A stretch of 64,000 nt of DNA from Bradyrhizobium sp. 1(2017) (GTDB lineage: Bacteria; Pseudomonadota; Alphaproteobacteria; Rhizobiales; Xanthobacteraceae). Location: positions 5,662,001 through 5,726,000 of the forward strand of contig NZ_CP050022.2 of NCBI RefSeq assembly GCF_011602485.2. Direction: 5' to 3'. This document shows, piece by piece, positions 1 to 8,952 of this stretch; the first letter of the stretch is position 1, and each line of letters starts with the position of its first letter. Position numbers and translations under genes: made by a program. The notes beneath the pieces were generated by a model that did no database searches, was not told the DNA's origin, and saw only the letters and a program-made list of their open reading frames with translations.

Positions 1-1
1 G

Positions 2-844
2 GCCGACGTCGCGGCACGGCTGATCGGCAACGTCCTCCAGGAGAGCTTCGGCCAGCCCTTCGTGATCGAGAACCGCACCGGCGCAGGCGGCGTCATCGGC
101 ACGATCGAAGCGGCCAAGGCGCCCGCCGACGGCTATACGCTGCTCATGATGTCCAACACCCAGACCGCGAATGAATCGCTGCTGACGGCGGACAAGCGCA
201 AGTACGAGCTGATGCGCGACCTCGCGCCGATCGCGCCGGTGAACTATTCCGATCTCGTCATCGTGGTGAACCCGCAGGTTCCGGCGAAGACGCTGCAGGA
301 GTTCGTTGCACTGGCCAAGGCGCAGCCGGGTAAGCTGAATTACGCTTCCTCGGGCCAGGGCACGCCCTATCACATGGCCGGCGAGCTGTTCAAAGCCATG
401 GCCGGCATCGACGTGGTGCACGTGCCCTATCGCAACAGCGGCGAGGCGCGCAGCGGCGTCATCGGCGGACAGGTGCAGATGATGATCGACGCAGTGCCGG
501 CAATGGCCCCGAACATCGGCGAGAACCAGGTCCGCGCGCTCGCAACCACCGGCAAGCAGCGCTCAGCGGTGCTGCCGAACGTGCCGACCGCGATCGAGGC
601 CGGGGTGCCCGGCTATGAGGCCACGATCTGGCTCGGCCTGATGGCGCCCGCTGGGACGCCGAAGCCCGTCATCGACAAGCTCAATGCGGCCGTCAACGCA
701 ATGGTGAAGCGACCCGACATCGTCAAGCTCTGGACCGAGCAGGGGGCCATCCCCATGTCGATGACACCGGAGGAATTCGAAAAATTCCTGCGCGGCGACA
801 TCGAGAAATGGGCCGACGTCGTCAAGAAGTTCGACAAGTCGTAA
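2..844 (+). CDS. Bug/TctC-family substrate-binding protein (5' end outside window)
   Basis: The frame is open from base 2, so the signal peptide and start lie upstream of the window. The visible 280 residues carry Bug (TctC) family hallmarks: GAGGVIGT near the left edge, ADGYTLL, an LNYASSGQGTPYH segment and the C-terminal EFEKFLRGDIEKWADVVKK helix. Bug proteins are periplasmic receptors for carboxylates, often without a membrane partner next to them, and none is visible here. It ends 15 bases before a molybdenum hydroxylase operon on the same strand, so it may supply that enzyme's substrate; this is inference from position. The ligand is unknown. Confidence 0.9.
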   Translation, partial: ADVAARLIGNVLQESFGQPFVIENRTGAGGVIGTIEAAKAPADGYTLLMMSNTQTANESLLTADKRKYELMRDLAPIAPVNYSDLVIVVNPQVPAKTLQEFVALAKAQPGKLNYASSGQGTPYHMAGELFKAMAGIDVVHVPYRNSGEARSGVIGGQVQMMIDAVPAMAPNIGENQVRALATTGKQRSAVLPNVPTAIEAGVPGYEATIWLGLMAPAGTPKPVIDKLNAAVNAMVKRPDIVKLWTEQGAIPMSMTPEEFEKFLRGDIEKWADVVKKFDKS

Positions 845-859
845 GGCTTTGGCACGAGA

Positions 860-1330
860 ATGCCCACCATTCAATTCCAGCTCAACGGCGCGGCGACGGC
901 CGTGGATACCGATCCCGACCGGACGCTGCTCGACCTGCTGCGCAGCCGGCTCGGCATCACCGGTGCGCATTTCGGCTGCGGCGCCGGTGAATGCGGTGCC
1001 TGTTACGTCATGGTCGACGGCCGCGCGATGGCGTCCTGCGACATGCCGATGTGGTCGGTCGCGGGCAAGGACGTCGTCACGGTGGAAGGTCTCGGAACGA
1101 TGGAACAACCGCATGCGCTGCAGCGCGCCTTCATCTCCGAACAGGCGATGCAATGCGGCTACTGCGTCCCGGGAATTCTGGTCAGTGCGGCGGCGCTGCT
1201 GAAGCGCAACAAGTCGCCGACGGAGGCGGAGGTCAGAGCCGCACTGGACCGCAACCTGTGCCGCTGCGGATCGCACAACCGCATGGTCCGCGCGGTGATG
1301 CGGGCCGCATCGGAGATGGCGACGTCATGA
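860..1330 (+). CDS. (2Fe-2S) subunit of a molybdenum hydroxylase (NicA/IorA/CoxS type)
   Basis: 156 residues, the usual size for the small iron-sulfur subunit of two-component molybdenum hydroxylases. A plant-type cluster is formed by C40, C45, C48 and C60 (FGCGAGECGAC region). A second cluster is formed by C99, C102, C134 and C136 (QCGYC and LCRCG). It carries electrons away from the molybdenum cofactor of the partner subunit. Its TGA stop overlaps the ATG of the next gene (ATGA), indicating translational coupling. No FAD-binding subunit lies nearby, which fits nicotinate dehydrogenase or isoquinoline oxidoreductase architecture more than xanthine dehydrogenase. The substrate cannot be assigned. 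Confidence 0.93.
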   Translation: MPTIQFQLNGAATAVDTDPDRTLLDLLRSRLGITGAHFGCGAGECGACYVMVDGRAMASCDMPMWSVAGKDVVTVEGLGTMEQPHALQRAFISEQAMQCGYCVPGILVSAAALLKRNKSPTEAEVRAALDRNLCRCGSHNRMVRAVMRAASEMATS

Positions 1331-3456
1331 GTGTGCCGTCCCCTGCCCAAAAGCTGCCCGTCAGCCTCGCAGCCAATCCAAGACTGTCGTCCTGGGTAAG
1401 GTTCACCGGCGAAGGCCGGGTGGCGATCTCGCCCGGCAAGGTCGAAATCGGACAGGGCATCGTCACGGCGCTCGCCCAGATCGCCGCAGACGAGCTCGAC
1501 ATCGATATCGCCCGCGTCGAGATGATCCGCGCCTCGACGGCGGCCAGCCCGAACGAAGGCGTCACCTCCGGCAGCCTGTCGATCCAGCAATCCGGCCGCG
1601 CGCTGCGCCACGCCTGTGCCGAAGTGCGCCAGCGCTTCCTCACTGCTGCATCGGAACGGCTGGGCGTCGATGCAATGCTGCTCGATGTCGACGACGGCAC
1701 GATCTCCGGTCCGGGCAATGTCAGGACCAGCTATTGGGAGCTGGCTGACGAGGTCTCTCTCGACCAAGACGCCACCGCGGGTGCGGCAGCGAAGAGCGCT
1801 GCGACGCGCGCTCTCGCGGGACATTCGGTCCAGAGGATCGACATTCCCGACAAGGTGTTTGCGCGGCCGCGCTTCATCCACGATCGCACGCTGCCGGGCC
1901 TGGTGCACGGACGCGTGCTGCGGCCCGATGTCTCGGGTGCCAAATTGACCAAGCTCGATGAGGAGGCAGCGCGCAGCGTTCCCGGCCTCGTCGCCATCGT
2001 TTGCGACGGCGGCTTTGCCGGCGTCGTTGCCGACAGTGAGACAGCGGCGGAAGCCGCTCTCAAGATCTTGCGCAAGGGCGCGACGTGGTCGGCCGGCGCG
2101 GCACTGCCCGACGAAGACGATCTCGCAGGCTTCCTGCGGAGCCAGCCGGTCGAGACCGATATCATCGACACCAGGACGGCGGCGACGCCCGGGCCGGCCC
2201 AAACCCTGCGCCGGCAATACACCCGCCCCTACATCGCACACGGCTCGATCGCACCATCCTGCGCCATGGCGCAATGGGATGGCGATCGCGTCCATGTCTG
2301 GACCCACAGCCAGGGCGTCTATCTGCTGCGCGCCGATCTCGCGATCGTGCTCAAGTTGCCGGCTGACAACATCGTCGTCGAGCATATGGAGGGCGCGGGC
2401 TGCTACGGACACAACGCGGCCGATGACGTCGCACTCGATGCGGTGCTGCTGGCGAAGGCGGCCGGCGGCCGTCCGGTGCGGGTGCAGTGGTCGCGCCACG
2501 ACGAAATGTCCCATGCGCCGTTCGGTGCGGCCATGGCCATCGAGATCGAGGCCGATCTCGATGCGGACAACGAGATCGTCGGCTGGCGGCACGCGATCTG
2601 GAGCAACGGCCATGCGGCACGGCCGGGACGCGCGGCCCAGCCGGCGCTGCTTGCGGCGACCGAGATTGCAAATCCCTACCCGCGCATGATCTCGACGAAT
2701 CCACCGGCTGCGAATGGCGGCGGCGGCGACCGGAACTCCGTGCCGCTTTACGATCTTCCAGCCTGGACGATCACGAGCCACCGGCTGCTGACGATGCCGG
2801 TGCGCACCTCGGCGCTGCGGACGCTCGGCGCGCAAGGCAATGTGTTCGCGATCGAATCCCTGCTCGACGAGATCGCCGCGCTGCGCGGCGAGGACCCGAT
2901 CGCGTTCCGCCTGCGGCATCTGCGCGACGAACGCGCCAAGGACGTCATCCGCGCCGCAGCGCGACGCGCCGAGTGGAAACCGCAGAAGCAGTCCGGCACC
3001 GGCCATGGCGTCGGCTTTGCCCGCTACAAGAACATGGGGGCCTATTGCGCGGCGATTGCCGAGATCGAAGGCACTGACGACATCCGCGTGAAGCGGCTGA
3101 CGCTTGCGGTCGACGTTGGCGAGGCCATCAATCCGGACGGCGTCATCAACCAGATCGAGGGCGGCGCGATCCAGGCGACGAGCTGGGTGCTGAAGGAGCG
3201 CGTTCGCTTCGACCGCACGCGGATCATTTCGACGTCCTGGACAGACTATCCGATCCTGACCTTCAGCGAGGTGCCGGACATCGATGTCGAGATCATCCAG
3301 CGGCCGGAGATCGAGCCCGTCGGTGCCGGCGAGGCTGCGCACGGCCCGGTGACGGCGGCGATCGCCAACGCTGTGTTCGATTGCCTCGGCGTGCGCGTGC
3401 GCGACCTGCCGATCACGCGCGACAGGATCATTGCAGCGGCGGAGTTGGCATCGTGA
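1327..3456 (+). CDS. molybdopterin-binding large subunit of a NicAB/IorAB-type hydroxylase
   Basis: The start is the ATG overlapping the stop of the iron-sulfur subunit, giving 709 residues; the frame is open further upstream but that part is shadow. The N-terminal SPGKVEIGQGI and EGVTSGSLSIQQSG blocks, the central AGCYGHNAADDVALDA segment and the C-terminal VGAGEAAHGPVTAAIANA motif (Glu of the Mo site) are typical of the aldehyde oxidase/xanthine dehydrogenase Mo-binding family, in the IorB/NicB branch. It would hydroxylate an N-heterocycle or aldehyde with water. No C-terminal cytochrome c domain is present, unlike Pseudomonas NicB. The electron acceptor is therefore unclear. Confidence 0.9.
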   Translation: MSVPSPAQKLPVSLAANPRLSSWVRFTGEGRVAISPGKVEIGQGIVTALAQIAADELDIDIARVEMIRASTAASPNEGVTSGSLSIQQSGRALRHACAEVRQRFLTAASERLGVDAMLLDVDDGTISGPGNVRTSYWELADEVSLDQDATAGAAAKSAATRALAGHSVQRIDIPDKVFARPRFIHDRTLPGLVHGRVLRPDVSGAKLTKLDEEAARSVPGLVAIVCDGGFAGVVADSETAAEAALKILRKGATWSAGAALPDEDDLAGFLRSQPVETDIIDTRTAATPGPAQTLRRQYTRPYIAHGSIAPSCAMAQWDGDRVHVWTHSQGVYLLRADLAIVLKLPADNIVVEHMEGAGCYGHNAADDVALDAVLLAKAAGGRPVRVQWSRHDEMSHAPFGAAMAIEIEADLDADNEIVGWRHAIWSNGHAARPGRAAQPALLAATEIANPYPRMISTNPPAANGGGGDRNSVPLYDLPAWTITSHRLLTMPVRTSALRTLGAQGNVFAIESLLDEIAALRGEDPIAFRLRHLRDERAKDVIRAAARRAEWKPQKQSGTGHGVGFARYKNMGAYCAAIAEIEGTDDIRVKRLTLAVDVGEAINPDGVINQIEGGAIQATSWVLKERVRFDRTRIISTSWTDYPILTFSEVPDIDVEIIQRPEIEPVGAGEAAHGPVTAAIANAVFDCLGVRVRDLPITRDRIIAAAELAS

Positions 3457-4151
3457 CGACAGTGAACATCCTGAGCGGCGGCGCCGCGCAAGGCCTGGTG
3501 CGCGGCCTCACCGAGGTCTTCAAGGCGCAGGCTGGCTTCGGCATCGACGGCGAGTTCGGCGCGGTCGGTATCATGGCCGACAGACTGCGCGCGGGAACGC
3601 AGGCGGATCTCCTGATCCTGACGCAGGCGCTTCTTGCCAAGCTCGCCGGGGAGAAGCTCGTCACCCCCTCCTCGCTCGCCGATGTCGGCCGGGTCGAGAC
3701 TGCGCTGGCGGTCCGCAGCCGCGATCCCAGGGTGACGGTGAAGACCGAAGCCGATCTGCGCGAGGTCCTTCGCAGTGCCGACGCCATCTACGTTCCGGAC
3801 ACGAAGGCATCCACGGCGGGGCAGCACATCGCAAAAGTGCTGGACCAGCTCGGCATCGCCTTTGAGGTCGCCTCGCGCCTCAAGATATTTCCGAACGGCG
3901 CAACCGCGATGCGGGAGCTTGCGGCGTCCACCGCGCAACGGCCAATCGGTTGCACGCAGGCAACCGAGATCATCGCGACCGACGGCATCGCGCTGTCGGG
4001 GTCGCTGCCGCCCGGCTGCGAGCTCGTGACGATGTACACGGCCGGTGTGACCACGCGAGCCGCCCATCCAAAGGAGGCGGCCGCACTGATCGCGCTATTG
4101 ACCGGCGCAGATAACAGGGAGCTGCGCCAGCGCGCCGGCTTTATCGGATAA
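3453..4151 (+). CDS. ModA-like substrate-binding-fold protein without a signal peptide
   Basis: 232 residues. The GTG start overlaps the TGA of the molybdenum hydroxylase gene (GTGA), so translation is probably coupled. The fold looks like a molybdate/sulfate-type binding protein (MTTVNILSGGAAQGLV start, AGTQADLLIL, IPTATE-like IGCTQATEI, C-terminal AAALIALLTGADNRELRQRAGF). The first strand begins at residue 3, leaving no room for an export signal, so it is probably cytoplasmic. Coupling to a Mo enzyme suggests a role in cofactor supply or maturation, but that is inference. Its true ligand is unknown. Confidence 0.75.
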   Translation: MTTVNILSGGAAQGLVRGLTEVFKAQAGFGIDGEFGAVGIMADRLRAGTQADLLILTQALLAKLAGEKLVTPSSLADVGRVETALAVRSRDPRVTVKTEADLREVLRSADAIYVPDTKASTAGQHIAKVLDQLGIAFEVASRLKIFPNGATAMRELAASTAQRPIGCTQATEIIATDGIALSGSLPPGCELVTMYTAGVTTRAAHPKEAAALIALLTGADNRELRQRAGFIG

Positions 4152-4165
4152 GGGCCGATGCTGCC

Positions 4166-4972
4166 CTATTTGTGCAGCTGGGTGAGGCCGGTCGGCGGGC
4201 CATCGACTGCGGTCCAGCCGCCATCGACGAACATCGTGCTGCCGCTGACATAGCTCGCGGCATCCGAGGCGAGATAGGCCACGGCGGTGGCGACCTCGTC
4301 GGCGCTGCTCCAGCGGTTGAACACGGTGTGGCCGGCGTAGAGATTGTAGATGTCGGGCCGCTGCTTGAACGGGCCGGTCAGCGCGGTCTCGGCGATGCTC
4401 GGCGCGATCGCATTCACGCGCACGCCGGCGTGGCCGACCTCGGAGGCAAAGCCCTTCACCAGGAGGCCGATCGCCGCCTTGGTCGAGCCGTACACGCCGA
4501 GGCCGGGCTCGATGGTGACCGCGCGCACCGAGGAGCAGGCGATGATGCTGCCGCCCTTCTGCTCGACCATGATGCGGCCAAAGGCCTGGAAGAACCAGAC
4601 CGTGCCCTTGACATTGAGGTTGAGGACGCGATCGAGATCCTCTTCGGTATAATCGAGGATGGTCTTGCGGATGTTGAGCCCGGGCGTCGTCACAGCGATG
4701 TCGAGCCGCGAAAACTTCTGCATCGCGGTCTTGGCGAGCGCGTTGACGTCCGCAGCGCTTGCGGCGTCGCACGCGGCTGCCTCAGCCCAGCCACCCTTGT
4801 CGCGAATGCCGGCGGCAGTCGCCTCCGCGGCGTCGAGCGCGCGATCGGCGCAGACGATTCGGGCGCCAAGTCCGGCCAAGGCCTCGGCCGACGACTTGCC
4901 GATGCCGGATGCGGCGCCGAGGACGACGGCGGTCTTGCCGGTGAGATCGAAGAGCTTGCGATAGTCCGTCAC
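4166..4972 (-). CDS. SDR-family oxidoreductase
   Basis: 268 residues, classical short-chain dehydrogenase length. The nucleotide-binding motif LGAASGIGKSSAEAL lies near residue 18, the catalytic Tyr-x3-Lys is in GVYGSTKAAIG, and a Ser pair (CSSVRAV) precedes it. The C-terminal FVDGGWTAVDG is typical of the family. It would interconvert an alcohol and a ketone using NAD(P). It reads toward the molybdenum hydroxylase operon and lies 22 bases downstream of the TRAP permease gene on the same strand, so it is probably the last gene of the TRAP transporter operon and may act on the imported compound. Confidence 0.9.
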   Translation of the reverse strand: MTDYRKLFDLTGKTAVVLGAASGIGKSSAEALAGLGARIVCADRALDAAEATAAGIRDKGGWAEAAACDAASAADVNALAKTAMQKFSRLDIAVTTPGLNIRKTILDYTEEDLDRVLNLNVKGTVWFFQAFGRIMVEQKGGSIIACSSVRAVTIEPGLGVYGSTKAAIGLLVKGFASEVGHAGVRVNAIAPSIAETALTGPFKQRPDIYNLYAGHTVFNRWSSADEVATAVAYLASDAASYVSGSTMFVDGGWTAVDGPPTGLTQLHK

Positions 4973-4994
4973 TGATACTGTCTCCCTGGTGCTG

Positions 4995-6287
4995 CTAGCC
5001 CTTGTAGCCCATCAGCAGGCGGGGCAGCCACAGCGAGAATGCAGGGACGTAGGTCACGAACATCAGTGCTGCGATCAGTGCGGCATAGAACGGCAGGATG
5101 GTGCGCATCACCGCGCCGACCGAGATGCCGCCGATGGCGCAGCCTACGAACTGCGTCGTTCCGACCGGCGGGGTGTTGAGCCCGAGGGCGCAATTGATCA
5201 GCATCAGCATGCCGAACTGCACCGGATCCATCCCCGCCTTCATCGCGATCGGCAGGAAGATCGGGGTGCAAATCAGGATCGTCGCGGCCATGTCCATGAA
5301 CGTGCCGAGCACGAACAGGATGATGTTGATGAGCAGGAAGATCATCCAGGGCTGCGTCGAGACCTTGCTCATCATTTCGCCGGCGAGGTCGGCCACCTCG
5401 TAGAGTCCCATCAGATACTGGAACATGGTGGAGACGCCGATCAGCAGCAGCACGACGCCCGTCGTCTTCACCGCCTTGGCGGCCGCGCGCAGGAAGTTGC
5501 GCCAGGTCATGGTGCGGTAGATGAAGAAGGTCAGCAGGATCGTGTAGGTGACCGCGACCGCAGCGGATTCGGTGGCCGTGAAGACGCCGGAGAGGATGCC
5601 GGTCAGGATGATACCGACGATCAGAAGGCCCGGCAGCGCGGCCGCGAGCGAGCGGAACACCTCCGCCCAGCCCGGGAACTTGCCGGCCGGATAGCCGCGC
5701 TTGACCGCGACCGCGTAAGCGGCGACCAGCATGCAGACCATCAGCACCATCGCCGGCAGGAGGCCGGCGGCGATCAGCGCGCCGATCGAGACCTTGCCGC
5801 CGGCAGCCAGAGCATAGATGATCATGTTGTGGCTGGTCGGCATCAAGGCTCCGACCAGCGAGGCATGGGTGGTGACGTTGACGGCGTAGTCGGTGTCGAA
5901 ACCCTCTTTCTTCATCATCGGGATCATCACCGCGCCCATCGCCGACACGTCGGCCACGGGCGAGCCGGAGACGCCGCCGAACAGCGTGCAGGCGACCACG
6001 TTCGACATGCCGAGCCCGCCGCGGATGTGTCCGACGAGATTCTTGGCGAGCTGCACGATCTTGTCGGCGACACCGCCATGCAGCATCAGCTCACCGCTGA
6101 ACACGAAGAACGGAATGGCGAGGAACGAGAAGATGTTCATCCCCGACATCATCTGCTGGAAGATGACCGCGACCGGCAGGCCTTCGTAGAAGATCGTGCA
6201 GATCGCCGAGAGGCCGATCGCGAAGGCGACCGGAACGCCGAGGATCAGGAAGCCGAAGAAGGTGGCGCCGAGGATGATCAGTTCCAT
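4995..6287 (-). CDS. dctM: TRAP transporter large permease DctM
   Basis: 430 residues, almost entirely hydrophobic with about a dozen membrane segments, as expected for the DctM/SiaM large subunit. Recognisable parts are the N-terminal LGATFFGFLILGVPVAFAIG, the SFLAIPFFVFSGELM block and the C-terminal SLWLPRLLMGYKG. It forms the Na+-driven channel of the transporter. The ATG at 6287 lies inside the last codons of dctQ, so the two overlap by 10 bases, which is common for these coupled subunits. Confidence 0.95.
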   Translation of the reverse strand: MELIILGATFFGFLILGVPVAFAIGLSAICTIFYEGLPVAVIFQQMMSGMNIFSFLAIPFFVFSGELMLHGGVADKIVQLAKNLVGHIRGGLGMSNVVACTLFGGVSGSPVADVSAMGAVMIPMMKKEGFDTDYAVNVTTHASLVGALMPTSHNMIIYALAAGGKVSIGALIAAGLLPAMVLMVCMLVAAYAVAVKRGYPAGKFPGWAEVFRSLAAALPGLLIVGIILTGILSGVFTATESAAVAVTYTILLTFFIYRTMTWRNFLRAAAKAVKTTGVVLLLIGVSTMFQYLMGLYEVADLAGEMMSKVSTQPWMIFLLINIILFVLGTFMDMAATILICTPIFLPIAMKAGMDPVQFGMLMLINCALGLNTPPVGTTQFVGCAIGGISVGAVMRTILPFYAALIAALMFVTYVPAFSLWLPRLLMGYKG

Positions 6288-6829
6288 GAGGGGACGACCT
6301 CTTCGCCGCGCAGGAGAGCAATGATGTGCTCGATGGAGAACGAGACGATCAGGAGACCGGAGGCGATCAACGGCACGTAGCGGATCACCTCGGGCAGGCC
6401 GAGATTGGGGATCTTCACGGTGCCGACCGATGCCCCGAGGATCCAGCCGTTATAGGCCATCGCAATGCCGAACACCGCCACCAGGACGTGGATCACGAGC
6501 TCGATCTTCTCCCGCATGTGATCCGGCAGCATCACCAGCAGGCTGTCCATCCCGATGTGCCCGGCATCGCGCACGCCGACGGCGGCGCCGATCAGCGTGA
6601 CGTACAGGATGAGGACCAGCGCGAGGTTTTCCGTCCAGGTCGGGCTGGAGTTGAGCACGTAACGTCCGAACACCTGATAGAACACGATGATGACGATAAC
6701 GAGCAGGCCGGTCACGGACAGATACATGCCCGCGCGCGCAACGGGCGCATTGATCCGCGACAGCAAGCCAGTTGAGGGCCGGCCGGTGACCGCGTCGTGC
6801 TCGTGATCTGCGACGTGTGGGTCTGTCAT
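6278..6829 (-). CDS. dctQ: TRAP transporter small permease DctQ
   Basis: 183 residues with four predicted membrane helices (first around VTGLLVIVIIVFYQVFGRY, last around YVPLIASGLLIVSFSIEHII). The VFGRYVLNSSPTWTENLAL and AVGVRDAGHIGMDSL motifs are characteristic of DctQ subunits. The roughly 30-residue hydrophilic N-terminus is a little long, so a start inside it is possible. It sits between the binding protein gene and dctM in the usual dctPQM order. Confidence 0.93.
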   Translation of the reverse strand: MTDPHVADHEHDAVTGRPSTGLLSRINAPVARAGMYLSVTGLLVIVIIVFYQVFGRYVLNSSPTWTENLALVLILYVTLIGAAVGVRDAGHIGMDSLLVMLPDHMREKIELVIHVLVAVFGIAMAYNGWILGASVGTVKIPNLGLPEVIRYVPLIASGLLIVSFSIEHIIALLRGEEVVPSWN

Positions 6830-6893
6830 CCCGCCCCTCCCCGCCAGGGTCCGGTGCCGCGGGTCGGCGACTCCGGACCCGATGCCGTTGTAC

Positions 6894-7865
6894 CTACTTC
6901 GTGTCCTGGATGCGCTTGACGAGGCTCTGGAGCTTCTCGTCGCCGGCGAACTTCTGGTACACCGGCTTCATCGCATCGACGAACTCCGCCTTGTTGGCGA
7001 TCGTGACGACCTGAACGCCGGCCGCCTCGACGGTCTTGCGGGAGGCCTGTTCGCGCTCGTCCCAGAGCTTGCGCATGAAGGGCACCGATTCCTTGGCCGC
7101 CTTGCGGACCATCGCCTGGTCCTCCTTGCTCAGCGTGTCCCAGACCTTCTTCGACATCACGAGAACTTCGGGCGCCAGCGAGTGCTCGGTGATGTTGTAG
7201 AACTTGGCGGCCTCGAAGTGACGCGAGGACTCGTAGGAAGGCCAGTTGTTCTCGGCAGCGTCCACGAGGCCGGTCTTGAGCGCGGTATAGACCTCGCCAT
7301 ACGGCATCGGCGTCGGGTTGGCCCCGAGACTCTGGATCATGCCGACCCACAAATCGGATTGCTGAACGCGGATCTTGAGACCCTTGAGGTCGGCGAGCGA
7401 CTTGACGGGCGCCTTGACGGTGTAGATGGACCGGGCGCCGCTGTCGTAATAGGCGAGGCCGACCAGGCCCGCAGGCTCCATTGCCGCCAGGATCTCATCG
7501 CCGATCGGCCCGTCGAGAACGGTGCGCATGTGCTGCGTGTCCCGGAAGACGAAAGGCAGGCACAGCGCGATGGTCTCAGGCACGAAGTTGTTGAGCGGCG
7601 ATGCGTTGATCCGCATCATGTCGAGCGCGCCGATCTTGAGCTGCTCGATGGTGTCCTTCTCGGAGCCCAGGGCGCCGTTCGGAAACACCTTTACGCCGAA
7701 CTTGCCGCCGCTCGCCGCCGCGAGCTGCTTGCCCATGAACTTGACGGCCTCGACGGTCGGGTAGTCGGCGGGATGGATGTCGGCGGAGCGGAAGTCGCGC
7801 GCAGTCGCCAGGGGCACTGAGACCGCCAGTGCAACGGCTGTGATGATACCGGTGAGCGTCTTCAT
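6894..7865 (-). CDS. dctP: TRAP transporter periplasmic binding protein DctP
   Basis: Start taken at the ATG at 7865, which follows a strong AGGAGGAAAG site; the frame stays open nine codons further up but without such a site. 323 residues begin with an export signal (MKTLTGIITAVALAVSVPLATA, cleavage after ATA). DctP-family segments follow, such as GIDs like KFGVKVFPNGALGSEKD, GLKIRVQQS and VDAAENNWPSYESSRHFE, which contain the ligand-contacting Arg and Asn. It captures an organic acid for DctQM. The gene is divergent from a cyclase-family hydrolase across a region with a palindromic operator. Confidence 0.94.
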   Translation of the reverse strand: MKTLTGIITAVALAVSVPLATARDFRSADIHPADYPTVEAVKFMGKQLAAASGGKFGVKVFPNGALGSEKDTIEQLKIGALDMMRINASPLNNFVPETIALCLPFVFRDTQHMRTVLDGPIGDEILAAMEPAGLVGLAYYDSGARSIYTVKAPVKSLADLKGLKIRVQQSDLWVGMIQSLGANPTPMPYGEVYTALKTGLVDAAENNWPSYESSRHFEAAKFYNITEHSLAPEVLVMSKKVWDTLSKEDQAMVRKAAKESVPFMRKLWDEREQASRKTVEAAGVQVVTIANKAEFVDAMKPVYQKFAGDEKLQSLVKRIQDTK

Positions 7866-8013
7866 CTGGGCTTTCCTCCTGGTTGATTGCATTGATTATC
7901 GTTGTCGGGCCGGCTGCGGGCCGCCTTGGGTCGCTCCACTTCAGGTGGGAAGTCAAGCGCCAAGTCGTCCCTAGGGCGGGCGGCATTCTCTGTCCAAGCC
8001 AAATCCAGCATCG

Positions 8014-8036
8014 ATCAATGCAAGAGTTGCATCGAT
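8014..8036. promoter_or_regulatory. 23-bp inverted repeat between dctP and the cyclase gene
   Basis: Two 10-bp arms (ATCAATGCAA and TTGCATCGAT) match at nine of ten positions around a GAG centre. The inner TGCAA-GAG-TTGCA is perfect. The 12-mer GCATCGATCAAT also occurs twice as a direct repeat (8008-8019 and 8029-8040), exactly 21 bp or two helical turns apart. It lies in the 300-bp divergent gap between the TRAP operon and the cyclase gene and is probably the operator for both. No regulator gene is adjacent. Confidence 0.6.
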
Positions 8037-8165
8037 CAATTTCCCGCGCAATTCGCAGTATGGCAGGTCGGCAGGACGACTGAGGTCGCCGCCACGTTAC
8101 TTGACGCCCGCAATGCAGGCCCCTCAAGATATTCGAAACAGCGGACCATTGCTGAAGGAATGCCC

Positions 8166-8942
8166 ATGCCGCGGAAGCTGATCGATATCTCGGTGCCTCT
8201 CAAAAACGACGTGACAGCCGATCCGCCAGGCAACCATCCGACGATCCAGTACATCGATCACCAGCAGGGCCTGCCGCGCATGTTGCAGTTCTTCGATGGT
8301 CTGAAGGCGCAGGATCTGCCGGACGGCCAGGGCTGGGCCGTCGAGCAGGTCTCGCTGTCGACGCATAACGGAACACATCTCGATGCGCCCTGGCACTTTC
8401 ATCCGACCATGAACCGCGGCGAACGATCATGGACGATCGACGAGGTGCCGCTGGAATGGTGCTTGCAACCCGGCGTGAAGCTCGACTTCCGGCATCTACC
8501 CGACGGCTACGTGGCCGGCGCCGGCGATGTCGAGAAGGAGCTGAAGCGCATCGGACACACGCTGTCGCCGCTGGAGATCGTCGTCGTCAACACCAGTGCC
8601 GGCGCAAAATTCGGCCGAGCCGACTACGTCAATTCCGGCTGCGGCATGGGCTATGAAGCCACCATGTACCTGCTCGAGCGCGGCGTCCGCCTGACCGGCA
8701 CCGACGGCTGGAGCTGGGACGCGCCGTTCGTCCATACCGCGAAGAAATATGCCGAAACGAAGGATGCCGCTCTGATCTGGGAAGGTCACAAGGCGGGGCG
8801 GCATATCGGCTATTGCCATCTCGAGAAGCTGCACAATCTCGATCGCTTGCCGTCGACCGGATTCACGGTCTCGTGCTTTCCGGTGAAGATCGAACGCGCC
8901 TCCGCGGGCTGGACCCGCGCGGTCGCCATCATCGACGATTAG
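8166..8942 (+). CDS. cyclase-family (KynB-like) metal-dependent hydrolase
   Basis: 258 residues from the ATG at 8166; an in-frame ATG at 8160 is adjacent to the GAAGGA element, which spaces better to 8166. The metal-binding cyclase motif HNGTHLDAPWHF (H67, H71, D73, H77) is complete. A SGCGMGYEATMYLLERGV segment and conserved GTDGWSWDAPF follow. The family includes arylformamidases and other amide or ring-opening hydrolases using Zn or Mn. Divergence from a TRAP importer with a shared operator suggests that it opens or processes the imported compound. Kynurenine formamidase activity is possible but this protein is longer than bacterial KynB and no other kynurenine gene is nearby. Confidence 0.88.
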   Translation: MPRKLIDISVPLKNDVTADPPGNHPTIQYIDHQQGLPRMLQFFDGLKAQDLPDGQGWAVEQVSLSTHNGTHLDAPWHFHPTMNRGERSWTIDEVPLEWCLQPGVKLDFRHLPDGYVAGAGDVEKELKRIGHTLSPLEIVVVNTSAGAKFGRADYVNSGCGMGYEATMYLLERGVRLTGTDGWSWDAPFVHTAKKYAETKDAALIWEGHKAGRHIGYCHLEKLHNLDRLPSTGFTVSCFPVKIERASAGWTRAVAIIDD

Positions 8943-8952
8943 GTCCGAGCTC

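Noticed and set aside
4989..6380. A 463-codon plus-strand frame with His/Asp/Arg-rich sequence
   Set aside because: Antisense to dctM; composition is a by-product of the membrane protein codons.
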